64,000 nt of DNA from an uncultured Flavobacterium sp. (GTDB lineage: Bacteria; Bacteroidota; Bacteroidia; Flavobacteriales; Flavobacteriaceae): positions 4,774,001 through 4,838,000 of the forward strand of contig NZ_OX638201.1 in the NCBI RefSeq assembly GCF_951805225.1, in the 5' to 3' direction. Positions 43,407 through 52,530 of the stretch are shown in pieces. Under the pieces are notes generated by a model that saw only the letters and a list, made by a program, of their open reading frames with translations, had not been told where the DNA came from and did no database searches. Made by a program: the position numbers and the translations under genes. How positions within the stretch are numbered: the first letter of the stretch is position 1; each line of letters opens with the position of its first letter.

Positions 43407-43460
43407 AATTAAAATGAAACAACTTTTACAAGTTGAAAGTTGTTTCGTTTTAATTTTTAA
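43407..43460 (+). terminator. Long terminator-like hairpin inside the DUF1254 cluster
   Basis: AATTAAAATGAAACAACTTT (43407-43426) pairs over 20 bp, with one G-U, with the arm at 43436-43455, followed by TTTT. It may separate sulfatase-HAD expression from the downstream genes. Confidence 0.7.
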
Positions 43461-43494
43461 GAATGATTAACGAAATCTTTTAAAGTATACGATT

Positions 43495-44322
43495 ATGAAA
43501 TCTATCATCTCATACAATAGCATCAAATTATTCTTTAGCGTAACTTTTTTTCTTTTAACTTTTGCTGTATTTGCACAGGAAGAGCCGGCTAAAGCAGGAG
43601 CAAGTGCTCAGGAATTGGCAGATAAGTTGGCAAATCCGGTGGCAAGCTTAATTAGTGTGCCCTTGCAAAACAATCTTAATTATGGCATTGGTCCTTACAA
43701 TGGCTCAAAATACACCATAAACATACAACCCGTAATTCCGTTTAAATTAACTGATAATCTTAATCTAATTACGCGTTATATCCTACCGGTTGTAGATCAA
43801 CGAGATATTACAGGAGAAAATACACATCAGTTTGGATTAAGTGATGCAACTGTAACCGCTTTTTTTGCTCCTAAAACCAAAGGAATTATTTTCGGTTTTG
43901 GGCCAGCCTTTTTAATTCCAACAGCTACAGAGAAATTTTTAGGAACAGAGAAATTCGGAATTGGACCTAGTGTATTAGTGATGCATCAGGGAAAAGGACT
44001 TTCAGTTGGTTTTTTAGCCAATCAAATTTGGTCTGTTGCAGGAAATGAAAACCGTGCCGATTTTAATAGTTTTTACACTCAAATTTTTGTTTCGCATAGT
44101 TATAAAAGCGGAGCCAGTTTAGGTGTGAATGCCGAAATTACTCAGAATTGGGAGGGAAATACAACATTGATTTCCATAAATCCATCGGTTGGAGGAATAA
44201 CCAAATTTGGAAGTCAGATAGTACAATTTAGTATTCAGCCACTAATTCCAATTGTTGGTCCGCATGAAATAAAACCTGATTGGGGCTTAAGAGCCGTAGT
44301 CGCTTTTGTTTTTCCTGGTTAA
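43495..44322 (+). CDS. Outer-membrane beta-barrel-like protein
   Basis: A 275-aa exported protein with a signal peptide (cleavage near AVFAQ). After ASAQELADKLANPVASLISVPLQNNLNYGIG come alternating amphipathic strands ending in an aromatic/Gly C-terminus (VVAFVFPG), typical of a small outer-membrane barrel. Similar sequences carry the misleading database name 'neuromedin U'. It may be a transporter or structural barrel. The LANPVASLISVP block is well conserved in DUF1254-type clusters as I recall them. Function unknown. Confidence 0.7.
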   Translation: MKSIISYNSIKLFFSVTFFLLTFAVFAQEEPAKAGASAQELADKLANPVASLISVPLQNNLNYGIGPYNGSKYTINIQPVIPFKLTDNLNLITRYILPVVDQRDITGENTHQFGLSDATVTAFFAPKTKGIIFGFGPAFLIPTATEKFLGTEKFGIGPSVLVMHQGKGLSVGFLANQIWSVAGNENRADFNSFYTQIFVSHSYKSGASLGVNAEITQNWEGNTTLISINPSVGGITKFGSQIVQFSIQPLIPIVGPHEIKPDWGLRAVVAFVFPG

Positions 44323-44355
44323 TAAAAATCGTCTCTAAAATTTAAAAAGATTCAA

Positions 44356-45702
44356 ATGAAAAAAGCACTTCTTATTTTAGTTGTAGGGTTTCTATTCATT
44401 AGTTGTAAAAAAGAAAGCTCGGCTTCAACGAATACAACTTCAACAGCAGAAAATAATGTAATACCTACAGATCAGGAGATTATAGATGCGTATACGTATT
44501 TGTATGGAAGATATCTCGTTATTCAGCAAGAAAATCATGATATAAATGTGGAGAAAGTTGGGTATAATAAAATCAAATATAATCCGCTGGGATCCGCACA
44601 ATTTGTAAATCCAAACTTAGATGTTGCGTATCTCGAAGCATGGATTGCAGTTGATGCAGCTCACGCCGTTATATTAAATGTTCCTAAAATAGAAGGACGT
44701 TATTATACTGCACAACTTCTGGATGGTTGGGGAGAAGTAATTGTAAATATCAACGAGCGTAATTTTCCTAAAACACCTTACGGGAAATTTGCTTTGGTTT
44801 TAAAAGGAACAAATCCAGTAATTCCATCAGATGCTGTAAAAATCGAATTGCCATCTGAAAAAGCTAAATTACTGGCTCGTGTAGAACTCAAAGGAACGCC
44901 GGATGTGGCACAAAAGCTTCAGAAACAATTTACGTTTAATGTTCCTGACGGAATTAAAATTGCGCCACCAATAACAATTCCGGAATTTACTCCAAAAGCA
45001 CCAATTGCCGGAGAGATTTTCGATAAAGTCGAAGAAGTAATCAATTCTTATCCTGATACAAATCCTAAAGCAAAAGAATATCAGGAAAAAGCCATCGCAG
45101 TTAGTAAATATGCTAAAACTGATGACAAAGCAAAAGCACATATTGATGAAGTAATTAAAACAAAAGCAATTCCGGCATTTTTGGCTGGAGCAAAAGGTTT
45201 TGGTACACAAAAAGGAGGCTGGTCAGTAACGTATGTTGCCGGAAAATTTGGCGATGATATTATGGCAAGAGACATTATCAATTATGGAGGTTTATGGGCA
45301 AATCAAATTCAGGAAGCTATTTATTTTATTGGACTTACAGATAGTAATAAACAACCTCTAAGTGGTGATAAAGTTTATGAAATTAAGTTTCCTAAAGATC
45401 AATTACCAGATTTAGCAGTCAATGCATTTTGGTCCGTTACATTATATAGTGTTCCTGATTACAGAGTTGTTGACAATAAACTAAAAAGATACAATTTGAA
45501 TAATGTTTCGAATTTAAAGAAAAACCCTGACGGTTCGTTGAGTATTTGGCTGGCTTCGTCATTGCCTAAAGACGTGCCTCAAAGTAACTGGTTACCAACT
45601 CCTGCGGGTAAAGGCTTCTCTTTAAATCTACGTATGTATGTTTCGAAAAAAGAAGTTCTGGACGGAAAATGGTTTCCTGCTCCAATTGAACAAAAGAAGT
45701 AA
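44356..45702 (+). CDS. DUF1254/DUF1214 lipoprotein, paralogue 1
   Basis: A 448-aa lipoprotein (FISC, Cys17). The N-terminal DUF1254 domain spans about 35-175 (AYTYLYGRYLVIQQ...VNPNLDVAYLEAWI...VPKIEGRYYTAQLLDGWGEV). The C-terminal DUF1214 domain spans about 330-445 (VNAFWSVTLYSVPDYRVVDN...SNWLPTPAGKGFSLNLRMY). It is the first of three tandem paralogues. The reaction is unknown. Genes are spaced 34 bp or less here, so the three are one transcript. The TPY-type core of DUF1254 is replaced by NLDVAY, unlike paralogue 3 (NNDTPYS). Confidence 0.85.
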   Translation: MKKALLILVVGFLFISCKKESSASTNTTSTAENNVIPTDQEIIDAYTYLYGRYLVIQQENHDINVEKVGYNKIKYNPLGSAQFVNPNLDVAYLEAWIAVDAAHAVILNVPKIEGRYYTAQLLDGWGEVIVNINERNFPKTPYGKFALVLKGTNPVIPSDAVKIELPSEKAKLLARVELKGTPDVAQKLQKQFTFNVPDGIKIAPPITIPEFTPKAPIAGEIFDKVEEVINSYPDTNPKAKEYQEKAIAVSKYAKTDDKAKAHIDEVIKTKAIPAFLAGAKGFGTQKGGWSVTYVAGKFGDDIMARDIINYGGLWANQIQEAIYFIGLTDSNKQPLSGDKVYEIKFPKDQLPDLAVNAFWSVTLYSVPDYRVVDNKLKRYNLNNVSNLKKNPDGSLSIWLASSLPKDVPQSNWLPTPAGKGFSLNLRMYVSKKEVLDGKWFPAPIEQKK

Positions 45703-45736
45703 TTAACGGTATATAAACTTCCAAAAAACAAATAGT

Positions 45737-47209
45737 ATGAAAAATAAATGTCTAATTCTTATTGCTGGAATTTCTTTGATTTTGAATATTGGATGTGAAA
45801 AAAAGACAACCATAAATACAGCATCAAACCCCGTTTCTACATCAGGAACTGAAATAAAAATGGATGGAGAATTGCCTTCAAAAGAATCTATTCCGAAACT
45901 GTTTGATGAAATGGATTTTCAACAAGCAACACAATGTTATTTGTGGGCATTACCGATTGTGGGTTTTGCCAAATGGCAGTATCAGCATTACAAAACCTTT
46001 GGCGCATCAAGTAATGATCTTGTTCTTTATAATTCATATGCTGATCGTTTAGGAATTCTCACAGCGAATGCAACAACTCCATATATACTAACATTCATCG
46101 ATTTGGGAGTAAATGGTCCAACGGTAATTGAAATGCCTGCTGGTCGTACCGCTGGCGGATTGGCAGATTTTTGGCAAAGAGAACAGGCAACAATTGGAGA
46201 AATGGGTCCTGATAAAGGAAAAGGAGGAAAATATGTATTAGTACCGCCAACTATAAAAGATTTTAAAGCTCCTGGTTATTTTATTGTTCCCTGCAATACG
46301 GTAAATATGTTTTTTGGTTTCAGAACACTTGATCCGGATCCAAAAGTAACTGAAATGTTATTGAAACAGGTAAAAATTTATCCGTACGCACAAAGAACAA
46401 ATCCAACTCCGACAAAAGTTGTTAGTCCTCCGGCAGGAAAGAAATGGCTCGGAATTCCGCCAACCGGAATTGCTTATTGGGAACGTCTTCATGCTATTTT
46501 ACAAAATGAACCCGTAGAAGAACGTGATCGTTTTTTTATGGCATGGCTTAGAAATCTCGGAATAGAAAAAGGCAAACCTTTTGCACCAGACGAACGTCAG
46601 AAGAAAATTTTAATTGCGGCTGCAGAAAAAGGACAGCAAATGGCAATGGCGAATTCTTTTGAAAAACGTTTTGCAGATGTAAAACACTGGCCGGATAAAC
46701 ACTGGGATTATGTTTTGATTATGAAAAATGCATCACAGCATGCGGATAATTATGATGAGTTTTTTGAGAGAGCTTCTTATTTCTATGAAGCAGTTACATA
46801 CTCTCAAGCCATGATGTCTAAAACACCAAATGTGGGTCAGGCATATTTAGGATCTTATTATGATAATGAAGGAAACTGGCTTGACGGAGCTAAAAATTAC
46901 ACTTTAAATGTTCCCGCAAATCCACCGGCAGTAAATTTCTGGTCGATTACAGTTTATGATTCTGCTACACGTTGTTTAATTGATAATCCACAACAAAATG
47001 CTGATTTATCTTCCCGTAAGGATCTTATAAAAAATGCTGACGGATCTGTTGATCTTTATTTTGGACCAAAAGCTCCAGCCGGAAAAGAGAAAAATTGGGT
47101 ACAAACTTTACCCGGAAAACATTGGTTTACCTATATGCGTTTCTACGGACCAACAACTGCTTATTTTGATAAAAGCTGGAAAATGGATGATATCAAAGAA
47201 GTAAAGTAA
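45737..47209 (+). CDS. DUF1254/DUF1214 lipoprotein, paralogue 2
   Basis: A 490-aa lipoprotein (NIGC, Cys20). DUF1254 spans about 50-180 (ATQCYLWALPIVGFAKWQYQ...TANATTPYILTFIDL...IEMPAGRTAGGLADFWQRE). A helical middle follows (about 220-330), then DUF1214 (about 370-485; VNFWSITVYDSATRCLIDNP...KNWVQTLPGKHWFTYMRFYGP). It is the most divergent of the three and has the longest middle part. 34 bp after paralogue 1 and 20 bp before paralogue 3. Function unknown. Confidence 0.85.
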   Translation: MKNKCLILIAGISLILNIGCEKKTTINTASNPVSTSGTEIKMDGELPSKESIPKLFDEMDFQQATQCYLWALPIVGFAKWQYQHYKTFGASSNDLVLYNSYADRLGILTANATTPYILTFIDLGVNGPTVIEMPAGRTAGGLADFWQREQATIGEMGPDKGKGGKYVLVPPTIKDFKAPGYFIVPCNTVNMFFGFRTLDPDPKVTEMLLKQVKIYPYAQRTNPTPTKVVSPPAGKKWLGIPPTGIAYWERLHAILQNEPVEERDRFFMAWLRNLGIEKGKPFAPDERQKKILIAAAEKGQQMAMANSFEKRFADVKHWPDKHWDYVLIMKNASQHADNYDEFFERASYFYEAVTYSQAMMSKTPNVGQAYLGSYYDNEGNWLDGAKNYTLNVPANPPAVNFWSITVYDSATRCLIDNPQQNADLSSRKDLIKNADGSVDLYFGPKAPAGKEKNWVQTLPGKHWFTYMRFYGPTTAYFDKSWKMDDIKEVK

Positions 47210-47229
47210 AGTCTTTAATACAACTCAAT

Positions 47230-48633
47230 ATGAAAAAGATACTTTTTATAACATTGATTTTAATTTCTTTTTTTTCTTGTAAAAAGAAGGAAACTACAAG
47301 TGATCAGGCAACAGCAAATAGTCAAATTATAAAATCGGCAGATTCGGCGAAAGCCATTGCAAAAGAAGCCTGGACTTATATTTTTCCGCTGGCAATGAAT
47401 TATAGAACGATGCATTTGTATGCCTTAGACAAAACCTATCCGGATTATGCAGGAGGGTTTAATAAATTTAAACATTACGATAAAATTTTTACACCAGCAG
47501 ATACTGCAGTAGTAACACCAAATAATGATACACCGTATTCGTGGGCAATTCTAAATTTGGCAGATGAACCTGTTGTTTTAGAAGTTCCGGAGATTAAAGA
47601 CAGATATTATTCTTTTCAGTTTGTTGACTTATATACGTTCAACTTTGCATATGTGGGAAGTCGTGCAACTGGAGATAAAGCAGGAAAATATCTTATTGCC
47701 GGACCAGATTGGAAAGGTGAAAAACCGGAAGGAATTGATAAAGTGATTCAGTCCGAAACGAATTTGGTTACGCTATTGGGAAGAACCGAATTGAAAATGG
47801 GACAAGGCGATATTGAAAATGTAAAAAAAGTGCAATCTCAATACAAATTAACACCATTGCATGAATTTATAAAAGAAGCCGTTCCACCTCATAAAGAATT
47901 TGATTTGCCTTATCCTGAATTTAAACAGGCAGATTTAGGTTCAGCGGAATTTATTGGTTTAGCTAATAATCTATTACAGTATACTTCTTTAAATCCTACG
48001 GAATCAGACTTAAAGGCAAAATTTGCCAAAATAGGAATTGTTTCAGGTAAAAAGTTTGATCCCTCCATTTATTCGCCAGAAGTATTGAAAGCAATTAATG
48101 AAGGTGCTCAGGAAGCCGGGAAAGAATTGGAAGAAGGAGCAAATAAGCTAACCAATGCAACGGACCTGTTTGGGACAAGAGAAGAATTGAATGGAAATTA
48201 TACAAAAAGAGCTTTAGGTGCTGCCGCAGGTTTATTTGGAAATACAAAGGAAGAAGCAATATACATTGGAACAAGAACAGATAAAGCAAATAATATTTTA
48301 TCAGGAAAAAACAAATATGTAATTCGATTTCCAAAAGGACAAACACCAAAAGCTAAATATTTCTGGAGTACAACATTGTATGAATTGCCGAGTCGCTATT
48401 TGGTAAATAACCCAATTAACAGATATTCTATTGGAGACAGAACTACGGGTTTAAAATATGAAGCCAATGGAGATTTGATCATTTATATTCAAAACGAAGC
48501 TCCTAAAGGAAAGGAATCAAATTGGTTACCAGCTCCAAAAAATGCCTTTTATTACTTAATCCGAATTTATGGTCCGGACGAATCTATATTAAAAGGAATC
48601 TGGAAAGCGCCTCAACCAGAACTTGTAAAATAA
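47230..48633 (+). CDS. DUF1254/DUF1214 lipoprotein, paralogue 3
   Basis: A 467-aa lipoprotein (FFSC, Cys17). DUF1254 (about 35-165) has the fullest family signature: YIFPLAMNYRTMH, VTPNNDTPYSWAIL, LEVPEIKDRYYSFQFVDLYTFNFAYVG. DUF1214 (about 355-465) reads YFWSTTLYELPSRYLVNNPINRYSIGDRT and SNWLPAPKNAFYYLIRIYGP. Best match to the canonical family among the three paralogues. Periplasmic side, lipid-anchored. Function unknown. Confidence 0.88.
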   Translation: MKKILFITLILISFFSCKKKETTSDQATANSQIIKSADSAKAIAKEAWTYIFPLAMNYRTMHLYALDKTYPDYAGGFNKFKHYDKIFTPADTAVVTPNNDTPYSWAILNLADEPVVLEVPEIKDRYYSFQFVDLYTFNFAYVGSRATGDKAGKYLIAGPDWKGEKPEGIDKVIQSETNLVTLLGRTELKMGQGDIENVKKVQSQYKLTPLHEFIKEAVPPHKEFDLPYPEFKQADLGSAEFIGLANNLLQYTSLNPTESDLKAKFAKIGIVSGKKFDPSIYSPEVLKAINEGAQEAGKELEEGANKLTNATDLFGTREELNGNYTKRALGAAAGLFGNTKEEAIYIGTRTDKANNILSGKNKYVIRFPKGQTPKAKYFWSTTLYELPSRYLVNNPINRYSIGDRTTGLKYEANGDLIIYIQNEAPKGKESNWLPAPKNAFYYLIRIYGPDESILKGIWKAPQPELVK

Positions 48634-48691
48634 GAATGTTTTTGGTGGCAATTCTATTTAAGGAAGCATTCGTTTAAATAAAATTAATTCC

Positions 48692-49477
48692 ATGAAGAGA
48701 ACCAATATTTATAAAACCCTGTTTATTACAATTGTATTGACTCTTTTTTGCAGCGCTGAAATAAACGCTCAAAAAATGGCGCAAAATGTTGCAGCTTGGG
48801 TTGGTTACGAAATGTATTTGCCTTTTAAAGAAGACGGAAGATGGGGTTTATTGTTAGAAGGATATTCTAAAGGGAATGATTTTGTATCAGAACTTCAAGG
48901 TTCTTTTTATCGTGTAGGAGCCAACTATTATCTTAAAAACGGAAATCGTTTAGGAGCGGGTGTAGCCTATCAATGGGATTTGCCTTATGACGAGGTTTCA
49001 TTGCCTTACAACAATCCGGATTACAGGATATATGAGCAATTTATTTGGCGTATTGTCAAGAAAGAAGGAAACGAAGTCTGGACACAACGGTTTAGAATGG
49101 AGCAACGCTGGCTAGGTCGAAAAGACGATCCAAACAGTACAAGTGATCATTTTGATTATTACAAATTCGAAAATACGTTTAGATATCAGGTTCGTTATCA
49201 ATATTGGTTTAAACCGCGATGGGCAGCTGTTATTTATGATGAACTTCACATTAGAACAAATGCTGCCAGTGGCAATGAAAATTATCTGGATCAAAACAGA
49301 TTGTATTTAGGTGGAGCTTATAGTTTGGATAAACGAAGAGAAATTAGAATGGAATTGGGTTATATGAATCAGATTTTTTTTAAATCGCCTGATACAGAAA
49401 GTGGCTTAAGCCGAATGAACCATACAATCCGAATTACGTTAACGACAGATTTGCCTTTTAAAAGAAAAGAAAATTAA
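48692..49477 (+). CDS. DUF2490 outer-membrane protein
   Basis: A 261-aa exported protein (signal peptide to about INAQ). Repeating amphipathic strands (RVGANYYLKNGNRLGAGVAYQWD, WTQRFRMEQRWLG, FRYQVRYQYWFKPRW, NQNRLYLGGAY-type text) match DUF2490, a predicted outer-membrane barrel. It is 58 bp after the third DUF1254 gene and 5 bp before the DUF2252 gene, so translation of the last two may be coupled. Function unknown. Confidence 0.78.
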   Translation: MKRTNIYKTLFITIVLTLFCSAEINAQKMAQNVAAWVGYEMYLPFKEDGRWGLLLEGYSKGNDFVSELQGSFYRVGANYYLKNGNRLGAGVAYQWDLPYDEVSLPYNNPDYRIYEQFIWRIVKKEGNEVWTQRFRMEQRWLGRKDDPNSTSDHFDYYKFENTFRYQVRYQYWFKPRWAAVIYDELHIRTNAASGNENYLDQNRLYLGGAYSLDKRREIRMELGYMNQIFFKSPDTESGLSRMNHTIRITLTTDLPFKRKEN

Positions 49478-49482
49478 AAGTT

Positions 49483-50883
49483 ATGATTGAGGAATCTAAA
49501 GATAATAGCGAAGACAGATTTGATCCTGCACTATCAAAAGCACATCGTTTTGATCAGGGTGTTGCGCTCAGACAAGTTGCGCCCCGCTCAGTTCATCAGG
49601 AATGGAATCCGGCAGAAAATCGCGAAGATCCAATCGAAATTTTAATTAAAACGAGCATTGGAAGAATCGAAAGTTTATTGCCAATTCGATATACCCGAAT
49701 GATGGAATCGCCTTTTGCATTCTTTAGAGGATCTGCTGCAATTATGGCCGCAGATTTAGCTCAAACGCCTAATACAGGAATTGATCTTCAGCTTTGTGGT
49801 GATTGTCATTTAATGAATTTTGGAGGATTTGCAACGCCGGAACGTAAACTGGTCTTTGATATTAATGATTTTGATGAAACATTTCCAGGTCCTTGGGAAT
49901 GGGATATAAAAAGACTTGCTGCCAGTTTTGTAATTGCCGGAAGATGGAAAAAATTTACGAATAAAGTTTGTAAAGAATTTGCATGGCATGTTGCAGACAG
50001 TTACAAAAGACATATGCTGGATTATAGCAAATTATCGGCATTACAAATTTGGTATGCTGATATTGATCTTGCCGAATTAATCGAAAGAGGTGAAGACGAA
50101 GAGATAAAATCGTTTCAGCAAAAGCGAATAAAAAAAGCGGCAGAATATACTGCGCATGAAAAAGAGTTTGCAAAAATGACGTATCAGGAAGGTTCGCGTG
50201 CCCGAATAAAAGATGATCCGCCTTTAATATATCATCCGACAGGAGAAGAAGGAAAACGAATTTTAAAAGAAGCCGAAACCGTTCATAAGCGTTATCTCGA
50301 AACATTGTCTGATGAGAAAAAAGTGCTTTTAAGTCGATATACATTACATGATTTGGCTATAAAGGTGGTAGGAGTAGGAAGCGTGGGAACACTTTGCGGA
50401 ATTAGTTTATTAATGTCGGCTACAGGCGAACCTATTTTTTTACAGTTTAAAGAAGCAAGACAAAGCGTGTTAGAACCGAATTTAAAAATCAAAGGAAAAT
50501 ACAGTCATCAAGGCGAAAGAATTGTCATGGGACAAAAACTGATGCAATCAGCATCGGATATGTTTTTGGGTTGGACAAACGATGATCATGGCAAATTCTT
50601 TTATATCCGCCAATTGCGTGATGCCAAAGTAAAACCTGTTCTTGAAATTATGAAAGCCAAAAACATGGCAGATTATGCAAAAGCCTGCGGATGGGCGCTT
50701 GCAAGAGCACATGCCCGTACGGGAGATCCATCTGTTTTGTCTGGGTACATTGGAAAAAGTAATGAATTTGCCAATGCAATTTCGAGATTTTCTCTTTCGT
50801 ATGCCAATCAAAATGAGTCAGATTATAATAGAATGTTAGAAGCAATAAAAGAAGGAAGATTACCTATTTCAACGGAAGTCTAA
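49483..50883 (+). CDS. DUF2252 protein with kinase-like fold
   Basis: A 466-aa soluble protein with no signal peptide, the only clearly cytoplasmic product of the operon. DUF2252 blocks are FFRGSAAIMAADLA, LQLCGDCHLMNFGGF and LVFDINDFDETFPGPWEWDIKRLAAS. GDCHLMN (D107, H109, N112) followed by FDINDFD (D126-D129) resembles the catalytic loop and metal-binding Asp of aminoglycoside-phosphotransferase-like kinases. I infer a kinase-type activity on an unknown small molecule or glycan; no biochemical role is known to me. Confidence 0.85.
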   Translation: MIEESKDNSEDRFDPALSKAHRFDQGVALRQVAPRSVHQEWNPAENREDPIEILIKTSIGRIESLLPIRYTRMMESPFAFFRGSAAIMAADLAQTPNTGIDLQLCGDCHLMNFGGFATPERKLVFDINDFDETFPGPWEWDIKRLAASFVIAGRWKKFTNKVCKEFAWHVADSYKRHMLDYSKLSALQIWYADIDLAELIERGEDEEIKSFQQKRIKKAAEYTAHEKEFAKMTYQEGSRARIKDDPPLIYHPTGEEGKRILKEAETVHKRYLETLSDEKKVLLSRYTLHDLAIKVVGVGSVGTLCGISLLMSATGEPIFLQFKEARQSVLEPNLKIKGKYSHQGERIVMGQKLMQSASDMFLGWTNDDHGKFFYIRQLRDAKVKPVLEIMKAKNMADYAKACGWALARAHARTGDPSVLSGYIGKSNEFANAISRFSLSYANQNESDYNRMLEAIKEGRLPISTEV

Positions 50884-50912
50884 CCTTTCATTAATTATTA
50901 AAAATAGAATAT

Positions 50913-51653
50913 ATGGGTAAAAAGTTTTTGTTTTTGATGGGCTTTGTGATCCTTACAATCACGACAAAAGGCCAGACACAGCGTATAGATTCTACGGCTG
51001 TTTTTCTATTACATCGGGCTGGGGAAACTTTGCAGGATATAAAGTCTTGCAGTTTTACGGCCATTACAACTTATGATGTTCCAAATGAAAGTTTAGGGCT
51101 CATAAAACATGCGATAACAGACAAAGTCGCGATTAAATTTCCAGATAAAATGAAGGTTACTTCAGCAGGAGATAAAGGAAATCGGGGTTTATGGTACAAC
51201 GGAAAAAAACTAAATTATTATTCCTTCGATAATAACACCTATAGTTTTACTGCTGCTCCAGGTTCTGTAATCGAAACCATTGATGAGGTCAGTAAAAAAT
51301 TCGGGATTGAATTTCCCGGTGCCGATTTTTTCTATCCAACGTTTTTACAGGATCTTATTTCAGAACAAGGCAATTTAATCTTTCTGGGAAAAACGATAGT
51401 CGACGGACGTGAGTGTTTTCATATTGCAGGAAGCGATAAAACAAAAAGTTATCAATTCTGGATAGGAAGCGACGATCTTTTTCTGCCTGTAAAACTTGTA
51501 ATTATTTATACCAATGATAAAGACAAACCACAATATGAAGCGCTTTATAAAGATTGGACCATAAATAATGATTATCCGGATTCAATGTTTGAATTTACGA
51601 CGCCACCAAAAGCTGCAAAAGTAAAGTTAGCGCCTAGAGAAAACACAAAATAA
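50913..51653 (+). CDS. DUF2092 periplasmic protein
   Basis: A 246-aa protein with a signal peptide (cleavage near TTKGQ). DUF2092 text is seen throughout: LQDIKSCSFTAITTYDV, GNRGLWYNGKKLNYYSFDNNTYSF, RECFHIAGSDKTKSYQFWIG, DDLFLPVKLVI. The pattern of long antiparallel strands resembles the LolA/LppX-type half-barrel that carries lipids or lipoproteins across the periplasm; that comparison is inference. 29 bp after the DUF2252 gene, 19 bp before the DUF6515 gene. Confidence 0.78.
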   Translation: MGKKFLFLMGFVILTITTKGQTQRIDSTAVFLLHRAGETLQDIKSCSFTAITTYDVPNESLGLIKHAITDKVAIKFPDKMKVTSAGDKGNRGLWYNGKKLNYYSFDNNTYSFTAAPGSVIETIDEVSKKFGIEFPGADFFYPTFLQDLISEQGNLIFLGKTIVDGRECFHIAGSDKTKSYQFWIGSDDLFLPVKLVIIYTNDKDKPQYEALYKDWTINNDYPDSMFEFTTPPKAAKVKLAPRENTK

Positions 51654-51672
51654 TCGTATAAACTCCATAGTT

Positions 51673-52428
51673 ATGAAATTATATCAATCCAAAAATAAAA
51701 TCTCAATCATAATTACTGCATTCTTTGCATTGCTACTTATGATTCCAGAAGATGCAACAGCACAGCGTTTTGGGCATTTTCGCCCTATGCCGATGCCACG
51801 ACCAATGCCAACACCTCGTCCGTTGCCAACACCTCGTCCGTTGCCACCGCCTCGTCCGTTGCCGCCACCGGGACCCAGACCAATTCCACCAAGACCGCTT
51901 CCGCCGCCGCCGCATCCATATCCTTACCCAAGACCATATCCGGTACCATTTCACCCTTATCCGGTGCCATATCCATACATCTATCATCCGTTTGTACCTT
52001 ATTATTGGGGACCAACATGGTATCCGATAGGATTTTTTGCTGCAACATTAACAACAGCCGCAATTGTAATTTCGGTCGAAAATAATCAATACAATTATGA
52101 CGATGGTGTTTACTATGTAAAAGAATCCAGTGGCTATAAAGTTGTGCCGGCACCGCTGGGAGCAACAATTTCAGAATTGCCAAAAGGATATGTGACAATT
52201 AATGTTTCAGGAACAGAATACTATTATTATGGTGGAGCTTATTATGCAAAAGATACCAGTAAATACAAAGTAGTAAATGCGCCTGTTGGAGCAGTTGTTT
52301 CACATCTTCCTGAAGGTGCTGAAGAAAAAACGATTGACGGTCAAAAATACATGATTTATAATAATGTGTATTATCAGCCAATTTCTAAAGACGGACAAGA
52401 TAGTTATGTTGTCGTTCAGGGAAAATAG
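51673..52428 (+). CDS. DUF6515 proline-rich exported protein
   Basis: A 251-aa protein with a signal peptide (cleavage near ATAQ). A long Pro/Arg then Pro/Tyr/His tract (about residues 35-112, repeats of RPLPTP, RPLPPP, HPYPYP) precedes a hydrophobic stretch (WYPIGFFAATLTTAAIVISV). A DUF6515 C-terminal domain follows, with the repeated unit YYVKESSGYKVVPAPLGA / YYAKDTSKYKVVNAPVGA. The tract is encoded by near-perfect 18-bp tandem repeats. The last gene of the operon before a 253-bp gap. Function unknown; a wall- or membrane-spanning role is possible. Confidence 0.75.
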   Translation: MKLYQSKNKISIIITAFFALLLMIPEDATAQRFGHFRPMPMPRPMPTPRPLPTPRPLPPPRPLPPPGPRPIPPRPLPPPPHPYPYPRPYPVPFHPYPVPYPYIYHPFVPYYWGPTWYPIGFFAATLTTAAIVISVENNQYNYDDGVYYVKESSGYKVVPAPLGATISELPKGYVTINVSGTEYYYYGGAYYAKDTSKYKVVNAPVGAVVSHLPEGAEEKTIDGQKYMIYNNVYYQPISKDGQDSYVVVQGK

Positions 52429-52530
52429 AAATTAAAAAAATCAGAACGGGTTGTTTTTTTCGAAATAAGCCGTTCTGACAAATAAGTAAGAATTTTATTT
52501 ATTTTGTTATGTTAATTAAATAAAATAATT

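Noticed and set aside
43407..43455. Third copy of the GTTTCATTTT operator
   Set aside because: The arm shares AAAATGAAAC, but the full structure is a 20-bp stem with a 9-nt loop and T's, which is better explained as a terminator.
51733..52198. Long antisense and shifted ORFs in the proline-rich gene
   Set aside because: They arise from the repetitive CCA/CCG codons of the real DUF6515 gene; they have no signal, motif or independent promoter.
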